Shown one piece after another: positions 22,747 through 37,116 of a stretch of 64,000 nt of DNA. The notes under the pieces were generated by a model that saw only the letters and a program-made list of their open reading frames with translations, was not told the origin of the DNA and did not search any database. The stretch is from Brasenia schreberi (taxonomy: Eukaryota; Streptophyta; Magnoliopsida; Nymphaeales; Cabombaceae), in the NCBI GenBank assembly GCA_036023115.1, contig JAYKKT010000059.1:7699001-7763000 (forward strand), in the 5' to 3' direction. The position numbers and the translations under genes are program-made. Position 1 is the stretch's first letter. Each line of letters begins with the position of its first letter.

Positions 22747-25700
22747 ATGCCCGGAATTACTCTGAAGAATGCTCCACAGGGGAATTCTTCGTGCGTTTCC
22801 GGATCGAGGCCGTTGGGTGGCTTCCGTTCGAAGCTCGGAGACGGCGTCTCCTACGATCAACTTCAGAAGGTGAACGGAAAGCCAGATCGCAATCGTTATC
22901 CGTCTCTCATTCTTTTGTTGAGCCTCTTTTGTGTTTTTGTTAATTTTCAGATCGTTTGCTGCATATATTTATGAAATTGAATCTGATTTGGTTGCAATTT
23001 TTTATGCGGGATCCTGCCGAACGCTCGTTAGAGTCAACGTTGAACGGCGTATTCGGTACTAATCAATGAGGAGAGTCGGCGATTTCTGGTTAGATGACGG
23101 AATAGTTTATGCATTTTTGCGTTTTCTTGCCATACGGAATGTTCGGGAGAACAAAAAGTTGTGCTGTTTCATGGAATTTTATCACGTCACTAATTAGTGA
23201 ATTTTCACGTTTCTGGCGATGGATCCAGTTTTACTTTGGGTTGTTGGCCCCTCCTGAGCTTCTTTAAATGGTGTTTTCAATTCCGTAAAAGTCCATTTTA
23301 AAATCATAGCGCTAAAACTAAACCATTTTATATGAGAACGATTCTCGTTGCTGTTGTTCGTGTACAGACCGATGTCTCACTAAATCTGTTTCCTGTTAAA
23401 CAGGCGTCAGTTTTGCAGATTGAGCTTTCAATCCATTGGGAAAAATTGCCGGATTCTTATTTTCTTTTTACCTCTTGCCATTGCATTTTTTTCGTTGTGT
23501 TCAAAATTGAATCTTGGTGTATCATTTACGTCTGCAGACCGATAAACTCAGTTAGTTTGATAATGTGTTCTATGATCGCTCATCCTATGATTCTTTTATT
23601 CAGTTCTGGAGTGAGCTCTCCCCTGCAGCCCGAAACAAGCTGTTGAGAATTGACAAACAGACACTCTTGGAGCAGGCTCGAAAGAACCTGTACTGTTCTC
23701 GCTGCAACGGGCTGCTTCTTGAAGGTTTTTCACAGATTATCACGTATGGAAAATCGTTACAGCATGAACATGGAGTGAATTTTAGAAGCAAATCAGGAAG
23801 TTTTCAAACTGAGAATGATGGTGGACCGGAGACGGCATCCATATATTGCCAAGATGACGCCCATGACCCAATGATTCACCCATGGGGAGGCTTAGCGGCA
23901 ACTAGAGATGGGATGTTGACTCTTTTAGATTGTTTTCTACATGGAAAATCGCTTGATAGACTTCAAAATGTATGTGAAGTGCTTAAACCTGATACTGTTA
24001 AAGGAGATTACTGGTCGCTTTCATTATCTTGGATTTAACTATGTCTTGAATCACCTTTTTGGAGTTTCAGGTTTTTGACAGTGCACGAGCAAGAGAGCAC
24101 GAGAGGGAATTGCTTTACCCTGATGCTTGTGGGGGTGAAGGCCGAGGTTGGATCAGCCAAGGAATGATAAACTACGGGAGAGGACATGGGATAAGGGAAA
24201 CTTGTGCTTTGCACACAGCTAGGCTTTCCTGTGAAACTCTTGTGGATTTCTGGTCGGCACTGGGTGATGAAACATGTCATTCTCTCTTACAGATGAAGGA
24301 GGACGATTTTATTGAAAGACTTATTCATAGGTGCACATTGGTGTGGCTGTTCTTTGTGTAATTACTTATGGTCTCATGCAGTAATGAATAATGATGAACA
24401 AACTAGAGTTGAAGTATAGAGAAGAAAACACTATTTTGTTGGTTTCCTTGGATGTTAAGCACTGTGGGTTGTATTACAAGGGTATCTCTGCATGCCCTGC
24501 TGTCTGGTGTCCAGTTCCTTTGATGTGGGTATGCGTTTTAGTTGCAGTGTAGGTGCATTCTTTTGCAGATATGTCCTCGCTTTACTGGGATTTGATCTCT
24601 GCACAAAGTTTTAGCATCTTTTCTCATGTTCTTTCCTTAAAACCATACAAAACAATATATATGTGCCACCCTGTGGGTGACATTTATAGAATGATGATCT
24701 GACGGACTTGTCATGGACTATTCTTCCTAAACTTTTGTTGCATGATCCCTGCACCTTTTGGACACTATTGGTAGTCATAGGACTAAAGCATTGGGTAGCA
24801 TGTTTATTGCATTTAGGTGATAGCAAGCACTAAGGCCGATTCTCAGTGGGGCCCTAGGAAAGCCTACCATATTGAGACGCTAAAGAAAGGTAGTTTTGTT
24901 TTATCTTGAAGACTGCTGGATTATAAATTTGAGCTGTTTTGTCAGAAAGAGGAAAATTGGCAGGTTATTTCAACTATTTATTTTGTATTTGCTGATATTA
25001 TTTCAATGTTGCATCCTTACTTTAAACCTTAACCAAGCCTGTTCCCACCTAGGTGGTGTCGGCTAGAATGTGCAAACACAAGGACTTCCTGGCAGGCCAC
25101 ACATACTGATAGTATTTTTGTCACTCACCTCTACATGCACTCATCCCAGTGCCTGGAAATCAAAGCAATTGTGGCATGCAGAACGGATGTACAATTGTTT
25201 TCCTAATTCTCTTGGATGTAGTGCACTGGTGTTGGAAAGATTTTGAATCCCTGTTAAAGGATTCCAGAACTCTAGGCTGACTTCTAGCTACCGCAACAAC
25301 CCACCTCCTTTATGTCAGCTTGAGACCACCTAGGCAAGGATGAACTCTCACCACAGGTGGAGGTTTATCAAGGTTAATTGAGAAAGGAAAAACAATTCTT
25401 CCCAAGGTTCAACCTTGCTGAAAATTTATAAAACATTTTTTCCACTATCAATAGATTTTTACAGTTTTTTTAGTACACCAACGGAGGCTCATGTTTTATA
25501 GGCTTTGCCATCATTTATTTGTAAGTTACTAATTTTGCGCTGAGAATCGTTATGTTGCTTTGAAGTTTGAAATTCAGAATAAACCATTTTTGTCAAATCG
25601 ACATACTATTATTATTATATACACTTATCTTCACTCTTATTTTCAATTTAGATGTAAAAGTAAAAGAACTTCAAAACCAAATCTACATACCTATATGCCT

Positions 25701-28700
25701 TATGATGGTAACCCTCTTCCTTGTATAGATTATTAGATATCAACACCAAATACTTTATTGAATTGTCCAAATGTGTTCTGCATTTTTTGTTTGGTGCCTT
25801 AGCAAGTTTTATCATTAAAGGCTCATGATTCTTGAAAAATAAATGGCTCATGATTCATGGAGAAAAAGATGCTTTAGAAATTGCACAACAAAATCGTGGT
25901 TGAACCACATTTAGCAGATTGTTGAATATTGTGAATATATGGTTTATACACAATTCAGTTACCAGCTTTTATGTTTTGGCATTGGATTCGTATAAATCAA
26001 GGGGGAGAGACTGTAAGACTAATATCTATCAATTTATCATTTGTTAGTAGCTGCTATCTCTAGGATGCTGAAATATCCACATCTGGTGCTTTGATGTTCA
26101 TATGTGTGGACATCTGGTGCTTTGATATGCATAATGAGCCATTTCATCAGACACTTTGATAATTCATTTTTGTTCTGATGGAACATTTTGATAATTCATC
26201 TACTAACCTTTATGATTGCTTTTGCTATTGCAGGTTTGACAATAAAAGGTTTTGCAGAGACTGTAGAAGAAATGTTATTCGTGAGTTCAAAGAATTGAAA
26301 GAACTGAGGAGGATGAGGAGAGAAACCCATTGCACCAACTGGTTTTGTGTTGCTGATACAGCCTTTCAATATGAGGTATGTACCACTTTCTTGATTCCAA
26401 GCCTTGCTTTCTATTAGCAGGTTGTGCCTTACGTAGAAGTCTACATTTTCTGGTCACCTTTCTTCAATTTCTTGTTGGTTTTAATAGTCACGGGCCTTTG
26501 TCTGTTTTTCATTCTGAACATCTTTGCAATGCCTGTTCTGTCATTTCTTGATATTGTGATGGCTTATTAACTTCATCTTGGTAATGGTTCAATAAACATA
26601 GCTTGAGATATCACACGTACAGCGAAATCGGTTCAATATGCTCTTATTTCCAGGTATCTAGTACCACAATTCAAGCGGATTGGCACCAGTCCTTCAGTGA
26701 AGCTGCTGATGCCTATCATCACTTTGAATGTGCTGTTGGAACGGGAGAGGGAAAATCAGACATATGTGGGTTTGAAGATGTTGGCATGAGTTGGAGTTAC
26801 CAAGTAGATGGTCTTGATTTGGCTGGTTTTAGTGCGTGTTTCATTACATTGAGAGCTTGGAGGCTGGATGGTCGTTGTATTGAACTTTACGTAAAAGCAC
26901 ATGCATTAAAGGGCCAGCCTTGTGTTCATCGCAGACTAGTGGTGGGAGATGGTTTTGTTACTATTAACACAGGGGACAACATAAGAGAATTCTTTGAGCA
27001 TGCTGAAGATGCTGAAGAAGAGGAGGTGTGCTATCTCTAATGCTGTTTGATTTCATCATGTTCTGAATGCCTTCTGGAAGCTTCAGTCGAGTTTCTTCTA
27101 TGCCAAGTTGTAAAATGCATGCTTGATGGTTTTTGTTCCTCGTCTTTGATAACACTTCATCAATTCTTGCATACAGGATGATAACTCTGTTGATTCAGAT
27201 GGTAATGACATTGATGATGATGGTTCTCGGCCACAAAGACATGCAAAGAGCCCTGAACTTGCTAGAGAATTCTTATTGGATGCAGCATCTGTAATTTTCA
27301 AAGAACAGGTGTGTGTGTGTGTTCATGGCAGTGTGTGCATCTTATTCTTTATGCATTTGCTAGTTTTTCTTATGATGCCACTGAGTTTGTTTGTAATTAT
27401 GATGAGATGCGCTTTTAGCTACTCACCAGTTTGTTTCCTTGATAAATGGTATATGCTTTGAGCTTCAAAATTTTTAGTAATATCTAATTTAAAATTTTTA
27501 GTGGCAACTGAAGCAGCTCCGCTTTTAGGGAAGTCATTCATTGTCAAAGTTTGAACGTGCATCCCTTAAAAACATCACATCCAGTTTTGCTTGTTCAAAG
27601 TTTGGAAGACATGTTAACCTGAAGGAGATTGACTCTGAACTTTCTTTTGCATTTCTGAGTCTTTTAGGGCTTTTCCTTGTTTGCTGGTTCTCATTCTAAT
27701 CTCCATTGTAATGAAGATGATGCTTCAACGTGTTGAATGGAGCAGCAGAAATACAATACACATTTACAACAACCGTGAGTCATCAAAAGATGGCTATGAA
27801 AAGCCTTAAAAAAGGCTAGAATGATAGCAAATGCACTAACAATAGAAAATACACTCAAAAGAATGTATATAAATTAACATTTGTTATGTACAAGGTAAGT
27901 ATTTATAGAATGGAGAAGAGAGAAAAGAGATAGAGTGGAAGTTGTTGGCTGCTCAAAGTAGCCGTTGGGTCTCCCTGATGGCCCTGATGCTTGGTTACAT
28001 GTATGTACACTTTCATAAATGAGAAAAATATGGTAAAATACACAGATAAATACATGTATTTTAACATCCATTATGTATTTTCTAGTTTTGAATCTCAAAT
28101 TGTGCTGTTGACACACACCCATAAATCCTTTTTCTCTCGCCATATGATTACTTCCAAGGTGCCAGTTGTACCGACCTGGGTTCCAAAACCTGACAAACTC
28201 TTAACTCTATATAGTAAGAGTTGTTTTCCTATCCATGTCTGCAATTCTCGTAGTCTTCGATTAAAAAATCAGAAGCTAAATTGTTTCCAACTTCAGGTTG
28301 GTGTTCATGAAGTGGATTTATATGCAGTTAGAACAGTATGAAGTTCAACTTCATCTCTCAATTTCATTCGACAAATGCAATTATGCCATATGGTATAAGT
28401 TGTACGAATCAAACCTAACCTGCGTGCATCTGAATTGATCCCTTATCATCCAAAAGCCAGATCTAATAGAACCATATTACTGAATTTGAAATAACTGAAA
28501 TCAGTTGTGCAGCAGTTTACTAGTGCAACGAACTGTTAATAACATGAGATAGGTGCAACTGAGCATCATTAAATTATCATGAAGAATGAACATTTCATGA
28601 TGTTCTATTTGTGCTGCAGATCTGAACAAAATATGCTTTAGACAGAAATGCATAGGTAAACATTGCTCTACTAAGTGGAACACAATTATAAACTAAGTGG

Positions 28701-31700
28701 AACACAATTATAAAATGTATCTCAAATCTGTACTACATAATTCGATCCATATCAAAGAAAAATAACATACTTTGAAGGTAGATTGATCTGCTTGATCCTT
28801 TTCATGAGAAGCAACAGTAGTAGCGACCCTGACCCTCTTATGGGAAGTGACTTAAAAGCATGACAAAAATATGTACTGACCAATCAGGTGATGAGCTTCC
28901 ACAAGATCGCTATACCATCTAAATCATCTGAAATATTCAGAAAACCGAGTAACCTGAAGGGAAAAACCTCTTTGAACGCTCAAGTGCACTAATTCTCTTA
29001 GATGTCATGTGATAGGAGCTGAAGGAGTCATCTGACCAAAAGCTCTCATATCTGTATTCAGTGAAGCACCCATGAGATATAACTTTAATTACTTTAGAGA
29101 AGTTCGCTAGGAGATGGTAAATGAATGTAGACAATGTAGAATCAACCCGAGTTTGTTGACATGGAGAGGTGTGTCATGCTCGTGGCAGGAAAATATGACT
29201 CGGATTTGAAGGTAAATGAAAGCAGTGGTAAAATGTCCTTATCAGAAATACTTGCAAAAGAGGCCTGCACTAGAAATAAGATGTTGAAGTGAATGTCTGG
29301 CTACATAAAGAAAAAGAGAATCTATAATAATGTTATTAGAAGATAAAAATGAGGAAGAGAACCATAATCTGAAGAGGAGGTCTGATGGAAGTGCATTGAG
29401 AACATGCGAAAAAATAGTTGGTGATTACTTCCAAAGAGGTAGAGGAAAGCCTCAAACTTGTGGAAGGAAAATTTGTAAAACATGATCTTTCGTCTTTTGG
29501 AGTTAAAATGTGATTATGGTTCAAAAATTCAACAAAAAGGTCACGTGTGAACCTATGTAGGCAACCCCACTTAGGAGAAGGCTTGTGTTTGGTTTGATAG
29601 AGGTGATATGGACATTGAATGGTTTTCAAATATTTGCAGTCTATGCATTAAACTTCATGATATTGCTGCCATGTCATGAGAACTTGGGTCTTCATTGCCC
29701 TAATTTGCGATGTCATCAATAGCAATATATATTGGTCAATGTACTCCCTTAAGAGGCTATATTGAGCCTTAACCATATGGCAATCATCATTTTACGGTTT
29801 TTTATAAGAGCAATATCTTCAGTGAGCTTCCGCTATTTTCTAGTGAGATGTAATCCTCTTTACATCCTTGTCTTGAGGTCTTTTTCTTTATCTTATTTGT
29901 CCCTTTCCTCTTATTCTATCTTCTTCCTCTTCTTCCTCTTCTTCCAGTTTTTCTTCTCTTTTCTTCTCTTTCTTTTTCTACCCTATTTTGTGAGCATATT
30001 CTTAGCTTTTACGTATTTACCATCTTTCTTTTCCTTTACCAAAAAAAATAAATTGGAGAGAACCCATCTAAAGTTTAGAGAGAGTGAGAGTGTGGAAGTA
30101 CCAAACCGTAGTAACTATACAAATTCTTCTTTTGTAAGCTTTTTTGAACTTTCCTTGATCACCGTGTAGTTTTCTAGTGTTCTTCCTTTACCTAAAGGAA
30201 TATGACTTTGAATCTGGATCCAATTTGGTGGATTATTACTTTCTTTTGTTCTGGGTATTGAAGTAATTTCTAGGAGGCAGTGTTATGAAGAAGAATCCGA
30301 TGCCCCTGTTCCTCATGGCTAGGGCACGGATGGCAGGCTCCTCTCAGAAGGTGTCAATGTAGATGATGCTGGAGCAAGGGTGCGGTTGGTGCACGTGTTA
30401 GTAGACCCAAACGGTGCCAACCAGTAGAGGGGGGGAGAATGGAAGCAGCTAGTATTGCTGTTGAAGAATGATCCCTTTTTGCAAGTTTCAATAGATTAGA
30501 GGGTTGATAAATGCTAGTATTTGTTAGCTTCTCTATCTAGATATACATATGTGTGTGAGAGAGAACACAAAGAGAGAGGAGAGAGAACTAAAAGAGAGAG
30601 CGATGTCAGTCTGACAGACCAATACTCATCTATCACTCGTTTTTCTCTTTGGAGAGAGAGAGAGAGTGATGTGACTATTTTTTCCTTCTTCTTTCTATGC
30701 TGTCTTTCTCTCTCCCTCTTTGTGCTTAAGTTGATTTCATAATCAACAGTCTATACCGATGGACCAATTTGCTGGTCCAATAGAGGTGCAACCCTCTCTC
30801 TTTCTATCGTTTCAGCTTTAGCCTATATTTTACCGTTTTCAGCGCATCCCAGAATATCAAAAACTGAGGTATGTGGAACTTCTTTCAGGTTGAGAAGGCA
30901 TTTCGTGAAGGTACTGCTCGGCAAAATGCACATAGCACATTTGTTTGCCTTGCACTGAAGTTGTTGGAAGATCGCATTCATGTAGCTTGCAAGGAGATTA
31001 TTGCCTTACAAAAGCAGGTAATGGTTTCAAAATCATGTGAGCTCCTGAGGAATTTTGTCAGTCTGTTAAGCATCTCTTGCATTGTTTATTCCTGTTTACA
31101 GATTAAGTTACTTGAAGAAGAAGAGAAAGAAAAACATGATGAAGAACGACGCAAGGAGAGGCGGAAAACAAAGGAACGAGAGAAAAAGTTGCGAAGGAGG
31201 GAAAAGATGAGGGGAAAAGAAAAGGGAGCAGATGACAAGCATATCCAAACTGGAGACTGCCACTCTTTAACAGCATCTACAAATAACTCATCCTTGGATG
31301 CTGAAGATGAGTCATGTCATACCTCTGGTTTAGTTGATTCAATACAAGAGAAGGATGATGTTATGCCAGTCACCCCTCGTTCTCCTCAAATCTTAGACGG
31401 CAAAGTTAAGTCAATGGAAAAGAATAGTTTGCAGTATTCATATATGGTCGATGAGGTGCAAGGTGAGAGAGGAAACAGCAATCTTTTTAGCACTGAACAA
31501 ATAAAATTGCCACGAGGGAAGGTAAAGTTTAGGAAAAAGCACCTTTTAGATCCTGCATCAAAATGGCATGGTGGATGTAACCCTGTTATGGGGGATGAAA
31601 GTCATAATTACATTGAAGAGCTAGAAGAGGAAACTCATGGCCATAGAGAAAGCTCTTCCACAAATGTTAATGGAGTCCAACGGCAACCAAGATACCAACT

Positions 31701-33393
31701 TTCTAGGGCCAGTTTCAGAACTTACTCTCCAAAATTCAGTGGTCAAAGGACATATGATGGATATCACTCCCGTTCCTTTAATCGTGTCAGTCACTGTGCA
31801 TATAGGGTGAAGACCAACCAAGCAACTGTCTTGAAATCAAGTTGCATTACTAATAATCAGGCTAGCTCAATAGGGGACATACGTAGGCCATTACCAAAGG
31901 GTGAAAAGTTTAATGGTGGATTCTCTACTGGTTGTCGTGGGGTGTTGAGAGGCAAGGGAGCATTAGGGAACACTAATGCTGGTTATGGAGAAGTTCATAC
32001 AAAAAAAGTTTGGGAACCTTTAGAATCCAGGAAAAAATGTGCCAGAAGCAATTCAAATTCCATCGTTTCTTCAAGTTCTGATGCTCAGAAGGATGACCGA
32101 AATGCGGAGAATAGCTTGCCAAAGTCTTGGACTAAGGACCAATCATCGGACACTTCACAGAATTCAGTTGAACGTTGTGCAGTAGATAAGTCAAATTGCC
32201 ATGAGTGCATAAATGACTCAGAAATTGCTGGCAAGCAGAGCGACTCTAGATATGATCTACCTCATCAGGGAGTGGAAAATTCTGGTGATGGAGAGGCTGT
32301 ATCTTGCACAACGAATTTCAATGACGGTATGTGTTGTGCTTCTGATCCTTCCTTAAGCGCCTCTTGTTCTGATAGTAGTTCCTCGTGTCCCAGTGAAGGA
32401 GATTTCAGTACTGCTACATCATGCATACCAAATGCAGAATCATTGCCTACCTCTGATTCTGAAGATGCTAGTCCATCTCAATCTATAGACTCAACTTTAT
32501 GCAGCAAGTGTTCCCCTGATGTGGATGATTGTGGCGGAAATGCCAGCGGTGATGGTTCTTTTGAAAGCACAGTATCTGCTGCCTCTGTCTTGGATCGTTG
32601 TCATGATAGGGCCCTGGCTCAGCAGCCAAGAGAAACTTGTTATGCTGAAGGCAATGGAACAGTATTCCGCTCTAAAGAAAGGAAAATTGAGATGGAACCT
32701 CACCAACATTCTGGTACGGTGCATAATCAGATCTTTCCTTTCCCTGTGATTCCTTCTCATACGATGGGATACTATCGTACAACCACTTCATGGCCAGCTT
32801 TTGCTGCGAATGGCCTCTTGCCATTTTCTCATCCTGATAATTTCTTGCTGCCTGATACCTGGCACAGTGGTTTGACAACTAATGGATCACCTGACTATCA
32901 CATGATGTATGGAGCTTTTTATCCTTTAAACCCTGCATTAAATGTTGGCCAGGTTCCATTTTATCCGTTTGAATCCGACGGCATAAACTCAACAGAATAT
33001 AGCATGAGCTCAAATATGAGGATGTCTGGAGCAGCTGATACAAGGCTCTCAGGCGAAGCCAGTGCAGTTAGAAAAGTAAATGAGAATTTTGAAAGATCCT
33101 TCTTAAATCATGATCATTTCTCATCAGAAGCTTCACCACATTTGCCAGTTGGTGGTCATGGGAACTTTTCATCACATTGTGACCCGGTTTTTTCACTGTT
33201 TCATTTTGGCAGCAGAGCTGTGGGGTCTGATGGAAAACCCTCTTTAAAGAGGGAAGTTATCGGCAATATTCGCTCACATTCACAGATTTCTCCTCCTGTG
33301 CAAGTTGATGTTGCACAAACAAAAAAAGAAGGAATAATAGAAGAATATAGCCTATTTGCATCAAAAAATAAGTTTCTGCATTTTTTTAATTGA
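22747..33393 (+). CDS. Stress-response NST1-like protein, 8 exons
   Basis: Exons 22747-22869, 23604-23969, 24071-24330, 26234-26375, 26654-27025, 27177-27308, 30889-31017 and 31102-33393 join in phase with GT-AG borders to 1271 aa. Exon 2 begins FWSELSPAARNKLLRIDKQT and carries YCSRCNGLLLEGF (C72, C75). Exon 4 carries FCRDC (C257, C260) and THCTNWFC (C283, C288), possible zinc ligands. Exon 5 holds the conserved SYQVDGLDLAGF and the acidic AEDAEEEE. Exon 8 opens with a Lys/Glu/Arg-rich coiled coil (LLEEEEKEKHDEERRKERRK) and continues with a long Ser-rich low-complexity region, ending EEYSLFASKNKFLHFFN. The family is conserved in land plants and usually labelled 'stress response NST1-like'; its molecular function is unknown to me. 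No lesion seen. A GT at 33372 could allow a further 3' exon (from 33402), but the in-frame stop fits the family-like end better. Confidence 0.88.
24331..26233 (+). other. Intron 3 of the NST1-like gene (1.9 kb)
   Basis: Spans GTGCAC at the donor to GTTATTGCAG-like pyrimidine-poor acceptor context at 26233. It is AT-rich and no domain is recognisable in its short open frames. No confident transposon was found. Confidence 0.55.
27309..30888 (+). other. Intron 6 of the NST1-like gene (3.6 kb), repeat-bearing
   Basis: The largest intron of the gene. On the minus strand, 27700-27960 has an LTR-like look (TATA-like CTATAAATAC near 27900), but no partner LTR or retroelement protein was recognised. 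A 22-bp unit CTAAGTGGAACACAATTATA is duplicated in tandem at 28671-28714. A CTT-rich stretch lies at 29880-29980 and GA-rich runs at 30555-30665. The short frames here show no known domain. Confidence 0.55.
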
Positions 33394-35074
33394 TTTTGCA
33401 GATTTCGGGATAGTGCTTGCCTCAGGCAGAAGTTGCAGGCTTTTGGAGTCGTTTTCCATTCAGTAACTTCAGCAGCATGATGCAAGACCCTGTAATTAGG
33501 TACAGAGTATAGTCTAAGATGTTCAGTTCTTGGTTTTTCGGTTGATTGCTATTCATTATGTTTATTGTCTTTTTGACTGTAAAAATATTCCGAGGTTGTT
33601 AATTTCTTTTTCCTTGTATGAGGTGAGTTTTCCAGTATATGAAATATTTCTTGATGTTTGATAAGCATAAGTTGATGAATCGACCTCAATCTTTTTTTTT
33701 ACGAGGACCTCATTTGTTTATGAGGTTTCTTAAACATTAGGTCCATTGTGGCTTATGGGATTGAGCAAGAGGACAGACTGGTTCCTTGAGAAGAATCCTT
33801 TTAATGATGAGACCCAAAGAATGCTGAATGCGAATTCGTTTACCAGTTAAATAGACTGATGCATGAGATCTGGCCTGCTGTTATGTTCCAGTGCAATCAG
33901 AAAGTCACTCTCTCAATGCTTCTTTCTAGGGTCTTTTGAGGAGCTAGGGATTATGCATCAGGAGAGCTAGCTTGTTGAAGTGATAAAGTTGGAGATGGGC
34001 CTTGTAACAAGCAAATATGTCAAATTGGTTTTGTGAAATAGGCACCTTAGCTCAATAGACATGCAGTAGTCAGGAAGATGTAGAATTGTTTGATTTTTCC
34101 TGTTTGGCATCCGAACTATCCACCCCTTGGAAGGTCAAGTACTACGTCAGGTCCCATACCACAGCCAATGGTGATGTCCAGGGGACGGTAATTACAGCGC
34201 CACATGTTGGTCTCACAGCTGTCCAAAAGGTCGATCATTAAGCGGTTTATGTTTGTTTTATATCATTTTCTTTTAGAGAACTTCAAGTTATGATCCTGTT
34301 GTTTACCGAAAACAGATTATGGTTTTAATTCTATATCTTAAAGCCCTGAATTGAAGTTTCAAAACCTTGTCAATTTAGTACCCTCAATGCAGATGTAGTT
34401 ACTTGTGTCAACCAAACTTTTACTTTAATACCTTCTGATATCTCGAAATTCTGCTTCAGTACTTTATTGAAGTCAAATATTATTAATGTAAATTAATATT
34501 TAAAAGTAAATAATTAAACACATAAAAGTAAAGTAATATTAAAATTACAATTGTTAATGTAAGTTAATAATTATTAGGACTTCATTGAGATTAATTCATA
34601 TCTAAATTTATATTAACAATTTTTAATTTCTGTGTAATCATTGACAGGAGACTAAATTTTATATTTTTAATAAACTTGAAAATTAATCCATTCCCGTTCA
34701 TCTGGTTGGTCCCCTGCGAACAACCAACCTGATCTAGACCATTCAGATCTCCATTACTTCCTATGATATATCGATCCGGAGAACCCACTTTTCTTCACCA
34801 TTCTGCTGCTGGGGGGCATATCGGATTAATATGGTAGGCTTAGATCTACTTTTGCAAGTATGTAATCGATAGGTTTTCCCTTGGCCTTTTGTGGTAAGGC
34901 GGTAAGAGGCCCGCTCAGTTTTTTTCTTAAATTTACACCAAAGGACATATTAATACTTTAAATTTTACTTGTTGGCATGCTTCTAGCATATAGATAAAAC
35001 TCTTTAGTCCAATGTTAAAGCTTCAACCGTTAGGCATGAAAATTAAATTGATATACATGAAACTTAAGTTGTTA
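33394..35074. other. 3' flank of the NST1-like gene and intergenic DNA
   Basis: The first 200-300 bases probably form the 3' UTR. The rest is AT-rich with no recognisable frame. The minus frame 33201-33485 overlaps the gene's end and is a shadow. Confidence 0.45.
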
Positions 35075-37115
35075 CAACAACTAAGCCTTTTTTTCATACT
35101 AGATGGGGTCACCTACATGAATTCTTTGTTTCCACAAAGCCCTATCATGTATCATGCTAGCAATTAACATAATATAAACTAGATCATTTTTTATTGTTTC
35201 TTTTCAACAGTTTTGTGGTCGTCCTCTTTCTCTTTTAACATTCTCACAATCTAGTTTTTCAGATATTCTTACAGGAATGTTCTTTGGTCGTCTTTCTACG
35301 TGTCCAATTATACATAATGATTAACTGCTCAACACTTAGAAACATAAAACATAGTAAGTCTAATTGTTGTTTTATAATATTTACCTTTCAACTTTAATGG
35401 TATCTCCTTATCATATAGAATATCTTATACCCCTGTGCAATTTAACCAACCGACATTAATTTTATGCATAACATCTCGATCAATTTTTCTATCACTCTAA
35501 AATATGGACTCTAAGTATTTAAAACTTTTCTTATAAGGGATACAATGTATGTCAATCTTAATTTCTATGTCCTCTAAAGTACCTAAATGATCAAACTTAT
35601 ATTCCATATATTCTGTCTTTATTCTACTCAGTTGAAAGTATTTACTTTTTAATGCTTCTCTCCATAGTTCCAATTTACTATTAACTTTTTCTTTAGACTC
35701 ATCCACTACCACAATGTCATATGCAAATAACATACACCAATATACTTTATCTTGAATATGTTTTGTTAACTCATCAATGACTAATATAAATAAATATGGA
35801 TTTAAAGTTGACCCTTGATGTAACCCAATATTAACTTCAAAGAAGTCTGTCATTCCTTTATGAGTTCTTATACATGTTTTGTAAAGGTCTCTTATAAGAT
35901 AGATTTATATATGTCAATGGGATACCTTTCTTTTCTAATGTTCTTCAAAAAATATCTCTTGGCATCCCATCATAAGCTTTTTCTATATCAATAAATATCA
36001 TGTGAAGGTTTTTTTCTCTAAAATATTTCATAAGACTTCTCAATAGTTGAATCACTTCAATAGTAGATTTGTCGGACATGAATCTAAATTAGTTTTGTGT
36101 TGTACTTGATACTTGTCTTAACCTTCATTCGATAATTCTTTCCCATAATTTCATAATATAACTCATTAACTTGATATCTTGATAATTTGTATAATTATAA
36201 ATGTCTCCCTTTTTTATATATGAGTATAAGTGTACTCGCTCTCCATTTTTAAGGCATATTTTGGATTATTTATATTTCATTAAGTAGTCTTGTGAGTCAA
36301 GTGAGTCTCATCTCTCTTAGTATTTTTTATACTTCTATAAGAATATTGTCCGGTCCTACATATTTATCAACCTTTACATATTTAAGAGCTTTTTTTTTAC
36401 TTCATTCAATTGAATATGTCTATAGAAATTGTTGTTTATATACTTTTTTTTATTTGGTTAACTCTCTTAAGTTAATACTAACATCTATATTTTCACTAAA
36501 AAGCTTACAGAAAATTTTTTATTTATTTTTTATATCATCATTTGACACTAAAATCTTCTCATCCTCGTCTTTGATGCATCTAACCAAAGTAAGATCTTTA
36601 GTTTTCTTATCTCTAGATTTAGTTATCCTAAAAATATCTCTTTCACCTTCTTTTAAGTTAAGCTTTTATATAAATCCTTCCAAATTTTAGTTTTTGTTTC
36701 ACTAATGATCTTTTTCGCTTTTGTCGTTCATCTCTTATAAACCTTTCCAAGTTTCATTAGTCTTCTTTGCATAGTACAATTTGTAGCATACCTTATATGC
36801 CTTTATTTTATCTTGCACCACTTCACTCCATCACCAAGTTTTTTGTGTCGGTATGCCTTTTTTAGATTCACCTAACACATCTTTTGTTACTTTTTTAATA
36901 TATATAGTCATATTGTTCTACAAATCAAAAAGTGTACCTATGTAATTCCAAGCATTTTCTTTAAGAACTTTCAGGTTAAATACATCTTCTTTCTCACATT
37001 TAAGGTTCTACCATCTACTTTGAACAACTCTATGCACTCTATTCTTCTTTGTTCATTTTTTTACATGCAAATCTATTACTAAAAATTGATATTGAGTAGT
37101 TAAGTTTTCTCTTGA
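35075..37115 (-). mobile_element. RTE-type LINE, 5'-truncated
   Basis: Reading on the minus strand, the 3' end at 35075 has the family tail (AACAACTAAGCC complement). The region 35500-35850 encodes FFEVNIGLHQGSTLNPYLFI, DELTKHIQDKVYWCML and FAYDIVVVDESKEKVN; the catalytic FADD has become FAYD. Further RT and post-endonuclease blocks continue to about 37115, where copies at 60 kb go on. Frameshifts are frequent, so it is dead. Confidence 0.85.
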
Positions 37116-37116
37116 A

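Noticed and set aside
22312..22860. 182-codon minus-strand frame across the NST1-like gene start
   Set aside because: It is antisense to the first exon and promoter, with no recognisable domain.
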